From positions 362,708-426,707 of the forward strand of contig MNCI01002198.1 of the NCBI GenBank assembly GCA_015680685.1: 64,000 nt of DNA, read 5' to 3'. The stretch is from Gnetum montanum. Taxonomy: Eukaryota; Streptophyta; Gnetopsida; Gnetales; Gnetaceae. Position 1 is the first letter of the stretch, and each line of letters opens with the position of its first letter. The notes under the pieces are model-generated. The model was given only the letters and a program-made list of their open reading frames with translations. It was not told the origin of the DNA and made no database searches. The translations under genes were made by a program, and so were the position numbers. Positions 1 through 10,557 of this stretch are shown here, in pieces.

Positions 1-2020
1 CAGCTACGATGATAAAGAGATAAGGGACGAGAAGACAGCCTTGTCGCATTGACCTTTATATAGAAAAGGGAGAGGTAATGCTGAAGGTAGTGGCTATTCT
101 TGTGATAGCATATGAGAAAAAGCATTTCACCATATGTAGGAACTTAGGTCCAAAACCAAGTTTGATCATGGTTTACAAGATAAAGTCCCACTTTATGTTG
201 TCATAAGCCTTGGCATAATCAAGTTTCACTAGGAGAATATCTTGTCCATCATCCTCTACCCACTCGAGACCTTCCTACACCACAACCACATTGTCTAAAA
301 TATATCTACTAAGGACAAATCTTTTTTGTTGAGGAGATATGATTTGGCCAAGAATTTTTTTTCAACCGTAAGGCTAAGCACTTGGCCCAAATTTTATATA
401 CCACATTGAGAAGAGTTACGGGATGCCAATTGGAGATATAGGTAAGATCCCTAGACTTAGGGAGGAGATGAATAACCCCTCGATTTAGATTGGACCCAAG
501 GGAACCAATTAGGATAGCCTCATTAATGACCTACAGAAGATCATTTTCCACCAAATCCCAATGAGTTTGAAAAAATTCCATAGGGAAACCATCATAACCA
601 AGAGTCTTCCCATGACTTAACTTGAAACAAGCCACCTATAGCTCCACCATAGTGATATCAACGTCAAGACTTTGTAGCATGGTGGAATTGATAAGGCGAG
701 GATAATTGGGGGTGGCAACCTCAAATGAAGAGATGTCCATAGGGGTAGCTGCAAAAAAGGTTTCGTAGTGGTTCTTAAGAAAAGAGAGGATACTGTTGTG
801 GTCGGTAATGGTGGTACCATCACTAGAGACTTTGTCTATAGAATGCGAAGGAGAAGCACTATTAAGATACTTAAAAAATTCCTTGCAATGTTCATCCTAA
901 ATATTTAACCAAGTGAGTTGACTTTTAGTTAAGGCACTTTGTGCTCGGTACACTTCTCAATGTTGAAAGCTAATCAAGCTCTAGCTAGCTCCTCGTGAAC
1001 TAGAGTGTTAAAAGGATCTTGAGCTAGTCTATTAGTGAGATGTTCAATAGTGAGGTGAATGTTGTTGTATTCTTGTCTGACCCAAGTACCCACTACTTTA
1101 TCATACGGACAAGCAAAGTTCTACACTTGACAAGAAGCGCAATGCCACCAGTGAATCCAACCCACCTAATTTAGGGGCCTAGGTTCAACATTCTAAAGGT
1201 TAGATAGAAGAAGTTGGGAAAAAGGGGAAGAAAAGTAGTTGTTGTGTAGTCAGAAAAGATGGAATTTTTGTTTGTTAGGGCTACCATGAATCTAGATAGA
1301 TATAGAAATAGGAAGATGGTCTGATAAGGTAGCATGGTGATGAACCGTAGTAGCAAAGAAGGCTTTCCAAAAAGAAAGGATGAAAAAATAGAACCTATCT
1401 AACCTGCTATAGATGCAAACCTACCCAAGATGAAGATTGCTCCAAGTAAATCTATTGAGGGGAACGCACATAGAGGCATTCACCTTGTTAGAAAGGTAAA
1501 ACCTTTTCGTAAAGGTGAACTAGTTCTGATACTCAAAATTGGGCAATTGAAAAAACACCCCTCCGAGCTTATATTAAGGGAATTCAACCATATTAAAATT
1601 GTCTCCAAATATCCAAGGCATTGGGGGAAGAGAATTTGAAAATTCTTGCTAAAGGAGAGCCCATTCTGTAAAGTCATTTGGGGCATATATCAAGCAAATA
1701 CCAAAAGGGCCATGTAAAGAGGAGAAGGTGGCCCAGGAAACTCTATGCCCAAAATCAGAACCACTTTGAATGATTTTATCTTTGTAGTAGGACAAGAGGA
1801 GAATGGCAGCTACTATTTTCCCACTCGCATGGGACGTCGCTAAAATTTAGGAGTGAGGAAAAAACCAATGGACAAAAAAAGATACAAGATCAAATGAAAT
1901 CTTAATTTCTTGAAGGAGAATGAAATCAAAGGCTATATTAAGACTGGAAAGAAAGTTGCCTGATTGCTTTCGTTGAAGCCACCAAGCAAGGCCTCGAACG
2001 TTCCATGATAGGAGGTTCAT
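1..2020 (-). pseudogene. LINE (L1-type) ORF2: endonuclease + reverse transcriptase, 3' part beyond window
   Basis: Read on the minus strand from 2,020 downward. ORF2 begins with MNLLSWNVRGLA (ATG at 2,020-2,018), the N-terminal motif of plant L1 apurinic-like endonucleases, followed by FDFILLQEIK. Further down are reverse-transcriptase blocks: NRGVIHLLPKSRDLTYISNW and PVTLLNVVYKIWAK near 400-520, VKLDYAKAYDNIKWDF near 190-235, and the RQGC..PYLF block at about 1-50, where the window cuts it. Established L1 RT order matches. Several stops and frame changes mean it is dead. The ORF1 of the same element lies at 9.4-10.1 kb, separated by an inserted LTR retrotransposon. The catalytic YADD box lies outside the window. 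Confidence 0.85.
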
Positions 2021-2220
2021 GGGAAAGTGAGGGGCATGTCAATTGAGAGGTCAACGAAAGGCTCAGAAGTCAAAATACCAACTTCCATTGTTCCTAACAG
2101 GAGGGCAAAGGAGTTGTTGGTAGAGGCAAGGGCCACGGAAGTGTTCAGTGGAGAGGAGATGGAGAGTGGAGTATAACAAAAAGAAGCTTTGACTCATTTC
2201 CTTTCACTGTTTGCCACAAA

Positions 2221-2225
2221 CTCCT
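2221..2225. repeat. Target site duplication, left copy (element 1)
   Basis: ctcct directly before the TGGTGAGAC start of the 5' LTR; identical to 9,353-9,357 after the CATCA end of the 3' LTR. Five bases is the usual Ty3/gypsy size. Confidence 0.85.
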
Positions 2226-2236
2226 TGGTGAGACTC

Positions 2237-2307
2237 GATATCGCATGCACCGCGATATCACGGCCATCACGATATCGCATCCCATGCGATATCACGTACA
2301 TGATATC
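2237..2307. promoter_or_regulatory. GATATC palindrome lattice in U3 (element 1 5' LTR)
   Basis: Five perfect GATATC hexamers spaced 17, 17, 17 and 14 bp. Spacers are different sequences (for example GCATGCACCGC and ACGGCCATCAC), so spacing rather than spacer sequence is kept. The array ends about 20 bp before the TATA box, the position of a proximal promoter module. Function is inference; the lattice itself is directly visible and recurs in elements 2 and 3. Confidence 0.8.
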
Positions 2308-2324
2308 GCGGTTTGCCGCCAAAT

Positions 2325-2335
2325 CTATAAATAAG
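2325..2335 (+). promoter_or_regulatory. TATA box of element 1 LTR
   Basis: ctataaataag immediately after the palindrome lattice; equivalent boxes occur at 13,104 (element 2) and 23,834 (element 3) in the same LTR context. AATAAA lies about 170 bp downstream, as expected for U3-R. Confidence 0.7.
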
Positions 2336-3186
2336 AGGTGGCACTCCCCTCATTTACCATCCTAGGCTTGAAGTAGGGAAACTCTGGCAGTTTGATCACT
2401 CCAGAGATAGAATATTTTCCATGTGCCCGTAGTAGGAGTCCCCAAGTGAACAGATCTTTATTCGAGTAGCTTTGTACCTGAACACAAGTTGTGTACAGCA
2501 ATAAAGACGAGCTTTGTGGATAAACCTTGCAGTGCATGGAATAGGTTTATTACATGTTATTTCTTACTTGTTATTTATTACCTGCATTAGTGAGGCATGA
2601 GTACGACTTAATTACAAGCATTGACGAATGTGTACGGCTAATCAAGGAATCGACTACTCATCACGATTAGTCTCTCTCACCCTTATCTCCTAGAATGTGG
2701 GATGAGTACGACTTGATTACAAGCATCTACAGATGTGTACGGCTAGTTAAGGAATTGGCTGCTCATCACGTTTGGGCTAGTTAAGTGCCTCAGTATGACC
2801 ACTTCAAGCACGTGCGTTACATGTGGTGATCCCAGTAATGATTAGCATTTGGTAGCCATAGTTGCATAGTTCAGGGTGTGTACGGTAAGTGGGAACGGAT
2901 GCTTACGCTAGTTTATTTAGACTTAGTCCTTAGTTAGAGTTAGTTAGCTCTCTCAACCCTTCACCTTGATAGCATAGGAGAAAAACCATAAAAGACCATA
3001 TAAATCATATACCTCGGACTTACTTAACCATACACCGTGACAACAAGTAAGTCTGGGAAGACAACAAATGATTAACCCCAAGTGTTCCATGGGGCGTTTA
3101 GGCATTTAGTCTATGGAGTTCGACCGGATCGCGCATGCTACGCTCGTTTCATATGGTTGAGTGTAGGGGTACCTCGCCACTCATCA

Positions 3187-3206
3187 TTGGCACCGTTGCC
3201 GGGGAC
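3187..3206 (+). promoter_or_regulatory. Primer binding site (tRNA-Asp type) of element 1
   Basis: TTGGCACCGTTGCCGGGGAC starts one base after the LTR end. It differs by one base from TGGCGCCGTTGCCGGGGA, which I recognise as the tRNA-Asp PBS typical of Athila elements. Supports the clade call. Confidence 0.75.
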
Positions 3207-3327
3207 TAAGTGTTTGTGTGCCGAATAGAACATAAGGGATATCACTCACATCGTTGTGAGCCTTAACGAACCTTCGGGTTAATCAAGATAAAATTTTATA
3301 TAACGGTAAATTAGCACACCAATAACA

Positions 3328-5212
3328 ATGCCTTCTTCTCATAAGAACAACTCACCACCTAAGGACCACACACGAGACAGTCAGCAAGATAAAACACATA
3401 ACCAAAATCAGCCAAGTCCTAAACAATATAAGATGACATATACTCATCCCGATGAGTATATTCCTAATTTTACTTTTATTCCCCATCAGGACGAGCAGCT
3501 GCGGTGGAGAGATTTGCAAGGTAACATTGTGTTACCCCCAGATCGATCGATCTCTCACATGCTTTTCTGTGCCTTGGCACATATAGGCATGACCGAGCTA
3601 TACGTTGAATACGTTGCGGAAGATTTTGACATGAGGGATTATTATCCCATAGATGCCCAACGTATGAGAGACTTAAGGAAGGAGAGTCAACATGCACTAT
3701 TGAAGGGCAAGGTCCCGCATGTCCTTAGCGAAATAAAAGATGAGGAACCCCTTATCATGGGTTCTTTAACAAATGATGTTTTCCCTCCTAACAACGATGA
3801 GGAGGTTGGGTATCAGAATCTACGATCAACGGTACATAACCATGGTTCTGATGCCTATGAACACCAACTATTCACAGAGGGAACAACCACTTATGCTAAG
3901 GACGGGCACTTAGATCATCACCATGATCAGGGCAGTAGCAGCCGAAGAGAAGGCAAGAAACATTGTCATGACGATGGTTCCCCTTCTTCTTCCCCTTCTT
4001 CACATCACTCACCCTCTCCTTCCACATCTGGGCGCAGCCACCATGAACATAAAGGTGAGGATAAAAATAAGAAGGATGAAAGACCTCGACAGGAAAGTCG
4101 AGAGAGAGGACAAGGGCAAGGACATAGGGAGAGTAGGGAACAATGCAAACATCACAGGCATCATGAAAGAGATGATCATGACGAACCCCTACTCGCAACC
4201 CAAAGTATGCTTGACATAATGAAGGCAGTTAGGATTCCCACAAGACATTTAAACGATAGTCAGATCAAATGATTAGACATGAACAACATCCCACAATTTG
4301 AAGGGGGATATAATGCTAATCCGCAAAATCATTTACAGGCATTCCACGATGCCTGTGCCTTGCAGAATATAGAAAATGAGTGGCAAAAACTGAAGTTGTT
4401 CCCAAGGACACTCACTAAAGAAGCAAAGAGCTTGTACCGGTCCTTAGAACAGGAAACCATCAAGAGGTGGAGTACGATGCTAGAACTGTTCAACGAAAAG
4501 TATCAAACGTACTCCAGAGTGTCCAATTTGCATAAGTAGATCCAAGGCTAGAAACAAAGTACATATGAACCCTTGGATGCTGCCATCGCCCGCTACTACA
4601 CATTGTTACATCGTTGCCCAGGCCATGGGTACACTCAACGAGATCAACTTCGTCACATCGTGGATGGGCTAAGGCATGAAACTAGAAGAACCCTTGGAAC
4701 TTATGCCCAAGGGAGACTCTCACAGCTTAGAGCCCATGAAGTACATAGCTTGTTGGAACAAGTAGCAAAAGAAGAGGGTGAGCTACGCAAAAGAGAAAAT
4801 GCAGAAGAATACAACCGTGATCCCTTCCTTCGAAAGAAGGGAGTGAAATTTTGTGATGAAGAGGATGAGTCACCAATCGAAGAGTTGGTGAACTGGAAAA
4901 CCTTGCCAATCCAAAAATTAACAACAAGAAATAACGGCTAAGCTAGCTGACGTATGGAGTTCCTTAGACTCTAAAATTGAAACTGTCTTAAAAATTGTAG
5001 AAGAGTCTAAGGTTGAACAAAGTAGTGACAAAGGTAAGAAAAAGTGGAGAGATTTAAGCCCTGCACATAACAAGGGTAAGGGAAAAATCACTAACTCTGA
5101 TGTGGCTGAGGACTCTGACACAGACGATGATGGTGGATGTGAGATCTGCCACTATGACCATCCTAAGGGATGTTGCCCCATCATCTCACATCTACCGGAG
5201 TCTGGGGTGTAA
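3328..5212 (+). pseudogene. gag of element 1 (Athila-like), with in-frame stops
   Basis: Begins MPSSHKNNSPP, matching element 2 (MPSSHKRLSLP). Residues about 40-80 include DEYIPNFTFIPHQDE and LQGNIVLPPDRS, both conserved in element 2. A His/Ser/Asp/Glu-rich low-complexity stretch follows (3,900-4,190), then the retrotransposon gag core (IPQFEGGYNANPQNHLQAF, LKLFPRTLTKEAKSLYRSLE, YYTLLHRCPGHGY). Stops interrupt at 4,270-4,272 (TGA), 4,537-4,539 (TAG) and shortly after (TAG where element 2 has Trp). A frameshift near 4,920 moves the end into another frame, which reads through a zinc-knuckle-like CEICHYDHPKGCC and stops at 5,210. Structural capsid protein in the family; non-functional here. Confidence 0.85.
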
Positions 5213-6649
5213 GCGCTTGATCTAAGACTCAACCAACGGCAAACACCCCGAAGGTTACCTTATCCACAAGGTAACCCAAGGCAGTTCCACCAACCACTAA
5301 TGTATTATCCAAGTGGAACTCCACCACAACCCATCAGATAGCATCAGCAGTGGCAAAACCCACAGTCATGGGGGATGCCATCGCCGAAACATCAGTACCC
5401 TTACTGGTAGCCTGACCCTTATGGATATTATGTGTAGCAGCCGATTTCTCCAAGTGACTCTATGAGTCACACAACCCCCAACCGTCACTACCAAGTTCGG
5501 GAGTACTTCAGAAGGACTCCTTCTCCTCCGGAAGACACTCCATACCCACACCATCCTCCTAATTCATCCGCACCTCTTCCACCACAAGTAGTTCCCATAA
5601 CACCTCCTACTCCAACAATGCAAGGGGAAGTTCCTCCTCAACAACAGCAACATCATGCTTCCATAGCTATAAATATCCAACCTGCTACTGGTTCTGACAA
5701 CTGTAAAAAGAGAAGACTCTACTTCAGAACCAAAAGCCTAGACAAACTCTCGCAACAACAAGCGGTTGGGCCCATGTACACTCCTCCACCATCTAACACT
5801 TCGGAGCACCCTTCTGTCCAAAATCAAAGCTTAATGCATACGGTTATGTTAACGCATACCGTAACTGACTGGATTAAGGTAGGTCACCTTCCCAAGAAAC
5901 TAACTAACCCTAGGAGTCCCTTAATTTATTTGCAGATCGTAAAAAATGAACCACATAGGGCTCTTCTTAACTCAAGTTCCAGAGTCAACTTAATATCACG
6001 AGAGATATATCGTCCCAACTTAAGAAGAGTAACATTCAACTAGAGTTGGTAGACCAGNCCCCAACTTAAGAAGAGTAACATTCAACTAGAGTTGGTAGAC
6101 CAGTCCATCACCATTCCCTTGGGATTGGTGGAGGACATCATTACCATTGTATGTGTTTGGTCTTACCTAGCTGATTTTTTGGTGATTGAAGTGAACAACA
6201 ACGAAGGGGACTTCCCAATTATAATGGGAAGGGCATGGCTAAGTACAGTAGACGCATGCCTTAGGATCCACGATCTTTCCCTGGAAATCTCTAAGATAAA
6301 CATTTGTGGAAAGATCAAGAAAAGGAAAGTTCCATGCATCACATACAGTGATTCATCAGGTGATGACATGGAGGAAATGCCTCCATGTAACAGGTGTGCC
6401 CACGAAACTTTGAACCAAAGATGCTTGTATGTAGCAACCACACAAGAAGTAGTAGACACCCTGTGGTTGACAGCTACTCGAAGGAGTAGAAAAATATGCA
6501 TGGAACAAACTGAGGAAACCCATGCCAACAATGAAGGCATAGACACATTGGAATATGAGCGTCGCCAACTTCCACCCCTTAATCTAAGATCATCATTTGG
6601 AAGAAGTTGGACACTTTTAAGAAACTCAAACAGGTGCTTATTATTTTAA
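5213..6649 (+). pseudogene. Proline-rich linker and aspartic protease of element 1
   Basis: A Pro/His/Gln-rich stretch (about 5,220-5,700) is followed by a retropepsin-like region: HTVMLTHTVTDWIKVGHLPK (5,838 on), HRALLNSSSRVNLIS, and after the join at 6,058 VDQSITIPLGLVEDI, GDFPIIMGRAWLSTVDA and LRIHDLSLEI. The segment IPLG...V...DFLVIEV...PIIMGR is the familiar layout of plant Ty3/gypsy proteases. The expected catalytic D-S/T-G triad is degraded to LLNSSS. The open frame ends at 6,647-6,649 where pol should continue; RT onward is deleted. A 44-base exact duplication around the single n at 6,058 is an assembly artefact and breaks the frame artificially. Confidence 0.75.
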
Positions 6650-8631
6650 ATCTCTCCCTTTCCACTCAGTCATGGGGGAGATGGCCACCTATGCTAATCA
6701 TATGGGGCCCTCAATTCTTTTTCGATTTTTGTTTTACACGTTTTTGTTTTACACATTTTTGTTTTACAAATTTTTTTAACTTTTCTAGTTTTTGTTTTAC
6801 AACATCATTATAGTTTTCCAATTTTTTTGTATGTGTGTGTTCCACCATGTGAGTTTGTCCCATAATAAGTGTTCAGAATGATGGTATGAACTGTTTTCAT
6901 ATTAATTGCTAATGTTTGGTTTTTACCTTTAAGTCACAATGTTGATACTAAGGTATGTTTCTTTTGATATGGCAAGCAATGAGATCACTTCATCCATCCA
7001 TCCACCAATTTCTATGGTTAATCTCAGCTTGGAAATGTACAGTTCCCTTCTAATAAGAACTTTAACGAATCGGTGACTGGGTATTTCTCAAACTAAGGAA
7101 AGACTCAAGGATTGAAAAGGGTGTGACTTCAAGGGAACTTGATGCTTTTGTGTTGGTCATTCTCTTGGGTGCTTGAATGTTTCTTCTTGAGTTTTCTGCC
7201 GTTTCGATGTTACCCAATTATTGAAAGCTAAGACAATAAAAATAAAAAGTCTTTGCATGGTGTGGTTCTCACGCATAAAAACACAAAACACAAAAAGAAA
7301 AGTGAGAATTCAAAAGCACACCCCTTAGACAAAATAAACTTGGGCTACACGCACTGGTTATGGAACCAAAAGTGTTCCCTCTAACTCAGGCCCTTCTCGC
7401 TTCCCATTTTCTCATTTGTTTCGTCGGAATGGTGGTGACTCTTGGGGAAGGAATTCTTGTTATTCAAGAGGATGGTTTAGCCAAATGCATTGATGCGAAG
7501 TTACTGGATGTGGTTGGTTTTGAGGCCAGAGTTGGAATGAGACTTGCCAAGTCACATTAATCATGAAACACACAAGGGGCTGTACACCACCTTGTTCTTG
7601 GGATTCCATTCCATTCTCTTCTCTCCATCCTTCTCTCCATTGTTCACCTCATTGCCGGTTGTATCATTAGTGTATATATTTTGGTTGATGCATTGTTTTC
7701 TTTTTGGTAAATTCTTGTGGTTAAGACTTTAACTCTTGTTCAAAATGACATTCCCGGAGCCTACAAACTCTTTGAATGTGGGTTTGTTAGGGCATTAAGG
7801 GCATGAGCCTGCTTTGGGGAGGACCCACTAAAATTCCTACTTAGAGCATTAGTTAAATTCTTTCCCTTAACATTTTGCAATTACTTTTATTTTGTTCATT
7901 TCCATCTTGACATCCATTTCATCGATGCCATATTTGTCCCTTTTTATCTATCTTTCTTACTCCTTTTCTTTCTCCATTCTAACGCTACCAGAGGTTCACG
8001 ATTAGTCATGGGGGTACGGGGCCCACTTTTTTCGATTTTCTCTTAACCCCGAAATTTTTGATTTTCTTCTTAACGCCTACACCTTCGGTAGTCATCAGTA
8101 ATATATCTCCTGATCCATATCAACCATACCACAACCTAGCCAATGAACTTACACCAAAGCAAGGTATCAATTACATGATAATTCAGTTGCCCTTGCTAAT
8201 TAAGATTGTGTTGTGTATGCAGATGGCGATCATACAAACAACAGATTGGATCTAGAGCAAACACTTGGAATAGAGTAGCATTGAAGCAACTATGCAAGGA
8301 GCAAGATCGATGGCACACTTATGGATGGACAACGAAGGCGCAATCTTGGCGTTGGCAGCAACAACACTTCTTTCTCTCTCTCTTTCTCAGCTGCCAACAA
8401 AGGCCTGATGTCATTGTAATAAGATGTTCACCCTTGTTGTCAGGAACACCAGTTTTTTCAAGTCTTGTAATGATGATCCGTTCACATGTNGGAACACCAG
8501 TTTTTTCAAGTCTTGTAATGATGATCCGTTCACATGTCATCTCATTAGTTCCATTCCCCTCAATAATTCCATACCTTCCCGATATTATTGTAAGGAACTC
8601 GAGGACGAGTTTTCATTCAATCATGGGGGTA
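6650..8631 (+). other. 3' non-coding region and polypurine end of element 1
   Basis: About 2 kb between the end of coding sequence and the 3' LTR. It begins with repeated ttttgttttaca words (6,724-6,800) also present in element 2 (20,230-20,340), and keeps other shared stretches such as the agcacaccccttaga word. No convincing gene: the open frame at 7,360-7,560 is not preserved as a frame in element 2. It ends with tcatgggggta directly before the LTR, the likely polypurine tract; the equivalent in element 3 is tcatgggagta. A 47-base exact duplicate around n at 8,490 is an assembly join. Confidence 0.65.
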
Positions 8632-9352
8632 TGATGAGACGCGATATCACATGCACCGCGNNNNNNNNNNNNNNNNNNNNNNNNNNNNNNNNNNNNNNNN
8701 NNNNNNNNNNNNNNNNNNNNNNNNNNNNNNNNNNNNNNNNNNNNNNNNNNNNNNNNNNNNNNNNNNNNNNNNNNNNNNNNNNNNNNNNNNNNNNNNNNNN
8801 NNNNNNNNNNNNNNNNNNNNNNNNNNNNNNNNNNNNNNNNNNNNNNNNNNNNNNNNNNNNNNNNNNNNNNNNNNNNNNNNNNNNNNNNNNNNNNNNNNNN
8901 NNNNNNNNNNNNNNNNNNNNNNNNNNNNNNNNNNNNNNNNNNNNNNNNNNNNNNNNNNNNNNNNNNNNNNNNNNNNNNNNNNNTTACGTGTGGTGATCCC
9001 AGTAACGATTAGCGTTTGGTAGCCACAGTTGCATAGTTCAGGGTGTGTACGGTAAGTGGGAACGGATGCTGACGCTAGTTAATTTAGACTTAGTCCTTAG
9101 TTAGAGTTAGTTAGCTCTCTCAACCCTTCACCTTGATAGCATAGGAGAAAAACCATAAAAGACCATAAAAATCATATACCTCGGACTTACTTAACCATAC
9201 ACCGTGACAACAACAAGTCTGGGAAGACAATGAATGATTAACCCCAAGTGTTCTATGGGGCGTTTAGGTATTTAGTCTGCGGAGTTTGACCGGATCGCAC
9301 GTGCTACGCTCGTTTCGTATGGTTGAGTGTAGGGGTACCTCACCACTCATCA
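8632..9352 (+). repeat. 3' LTR of element 1 (contains sequence gap)
   Basis: Starts TGATGAGACGCGATATCAC and ends CACCACTCATCA, followed by the ctcct target duplication. N bases at 8,661-8,983 replace most of U3 and R, so its palindrome lattice and TATA box are not visible. Confidence 0.88.
8661..8983. other. Assembly gap (323 N)
   Basis: Run of N inside the 3' LTR of element 1. The matching 5' LTR interval would be about 560 bp, so the N count may not equal the true missing length. Confidence 0.99.
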
Positions 9353-9357
9353 CTCCT
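9353..9357. repeat. Target site duplication, right copy (element 1)
   Basis: ctcct after the CATCA terminus; exact copy of 2,221-2,225. Confidence 0.85.
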
Positions 9358-10130
9358 CAACTAAGACAAAGTGCTTAACTACCTTCGAGGGGATGACCTA
9401 TGCTGAGGTGTGAGTACCTGACTGTGGTTTTTGTAGCTTGGAGGGGTTAGACTGAGAGGAGGATTGTGGAGCTATAGGGGAAGGAGATCCAAACCTAAAG
9501 GATTCAGAGGGTGGGCACGATGGTGTGATTGGGAAATGAGTTTTCTGAGATGCTACGAGTTGTTTCTTCCTGGCTAAGAAGGGACACACCAATAGATGAT
9601 GTTTGGCCCTATGACAGTAGCTACACAAGTTTGAAATGTAAAAATAGTTTATTTCTTGGATGAAGAGTTTTCCATCGCCAGCAAGGGTTAATGAGGTCTT
9701 CCAAAGAGCTATATCAAGTTCAATACAATAACAGTGAATTTGAGTTCTATTGATCACCGTACAATGATAAAAAATAATAGAACCCAAAGTGCTTACAATG
9801 TCTCTTTCAACAAATGAAAAAATAAGTGGAAGATTGGGCAATTTCACGTAACAGGAATTGTCTTAAAGGTTGGGTTGTTAACATTAAAGTCAAATCTCCA
9901 GGTGTATGCAATTAGGGTTGCATTTCGTGTTAGATTTTAATAGAGAGAGCCTTCTTGACTTGAGAGGAGAGGCATTAGATAGTTCTACCAAAATAAAGTT
10001 TCGGGGCATAGTATTGAGCCTTAGAAACTTGAATGCCCTAAGGCTGAAGGAGGCTTTAGACTTGAATGTTAATGCTTGGAGACCTTAGTAAAAACCCCAC
10101 AATTTGGAAAAAAAAATAAAATGTGTTGCA
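9358..10130 (-). pseudogene. LINE ORF1 (nucleic-acid binding protein) of the interrupted L1-type element
   Basis: On the minus strand, an open stretch of 149 codons (9,847-9,398) contains LVCPF preceded by a zinc-knuckle-like CSYCHRAKHH segment, then a Ser/Pro/Gln-rich tail. Upstream residues (IHCYCIELDIALWKTSL) resemble the end of the DUF4283-type domain in plant LINE ORF1 (pattern hydrophobic-C-hydrophobic-E-hydrophobic-D). This is the normal ORF1 order, ahead of the endonuclease at 2,020. The sequence between this tail and the endonuclease start is where element 1 inserted. 9,848-10,130 has weak ORF1-like coding in broken frames. Probable role in life: RNA chaperone of the LINE RNP. Dead copy. 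Confidence 0.65.
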
Positions 10131-10387
10131 AAATCTTTAGAACCTGCATCAAAAATATCATAGGTGGTAGAAGGAAGTCAATTTGAGGTGAGGTAGAGAA
10201 ACTTCGTGAGGGAGAGCAGAACTAACGAATCCACCATTACAACACATCAACCTAAGAAGCAAGCACAACAATAGCAAGAACAACAACACCACAACTGTAA
10301 CCGCAAAGGAAACCCCCAGCCACCAGAAAAGCCCACCGCTACAAGGACACCCTGCACAGCCAGCGCAACACAGCAAAGCCCCACACT

Positions 10388-10557
10388 GCCACTTCACAGC
10401 AACAACACAGAGATGCCCTGCTGCAGCCCAAGACTGCCATGGAACCACAGCACCGCAGCAAAGAAAACCAAACCACGCCACTTCACAGCAACAACACAGA
10501 GATGCCCTGCTGCAGCGCAAAACTGCCATGGAACCGCAGCAAAGAAAACCAAACCAC
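10388..10557. repeat. Tandem duplication, ~89/81 bp units
   Basis: Two adjacent copies starting gccacttcacagcaac at 10,388 and 10,477; the second lacks about 8 bases after ggaacc. The GC-rich, CAG/CAC-biased sequence lies upstream (minus strand) of LINE ORF1, possibly its 5' UTR. The bias creates long spurious open frames on both strands. Confidence 0.8.

Larger units (their letters stand above)
2226..3186 (+). repeat. 5' LTR of element 1
   Basis: 961 bp, beginning TGGTGAGACTCGATATCGC and ending CCACTCATCA. The first 80 bases hold five GATATC palindromes at 2,237, 2,254, 2,271, 2,288 and 2,302. A TATA box follows at about 2,326, and AATAAA at 2,500-2,505 marks the probable end of R. Sequence resumes homology with the 3' LTR after its N gap; a short compared stretch (2,830-2,920 against 8,995-9,085) differs at only a handful of positions, mostly transitions, which suggests moderate age. 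Confidence 0.88.
2226..9352 (+). mobile_element. Element 1: Athila-like Ty3/gypsy LTR retrotransposon, pol-deleted
   Basis: A complete LTR-to-LTR insertion bounded by TG...CA ends and the 5-bp target duplication ctcct (2,221-2,225 and 9,353-9,357). Order: 5' LTR, tRNA-Asp-like PBS, gag, protease, about 2 kb of non-coding DNA, 3' LTR. The RT-RNase H-integrase block present in element 2 is missing: the reading frame breaks up near 6,600-6,650 and runs straight into sequence matching the region after integrase in element 2 (gggggagatgg motif at 6,674 and 20,177). It is therefore a non-autonomous deletion derivative. It interrupts a minus-strand LINE, so it is younger than that LINE. Gag carries in-frame stops, so it cannot supply its own proteins now. 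Confidence 0.88.

Noticed and set aside
1430-1639. Plus-strand 69-codon frame inside the first LINE
   Set aside because: Opposite-strand shadow of LINE ORF2 coding.
2237-2307. CRISPR-like array in the LTR
   Set aside because: Hexamer repeats with 8-11 bp spacers in a plant LTR; sizes and context do not fit CRISPR.
3896-4198. Minus-strand and alternative plus-strand open frames over gag
   Set aside because: Shadows of the His/Ser-rich gag tract, whose correct frame is supported by homology on both sides.
7360-7560. 66-codon frame starting MEPKVFPLTQALLASHFLIC in element 1
   Set aside because: The homologous DNA in element 2 (around 21,000) does not keep this frame, so it is probably non-coding.
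8424-9022. Open frames crossing the 323-N gap
   Set aside because: Their length is made of N; the flanks are LTR and 3' non-coding sequence.
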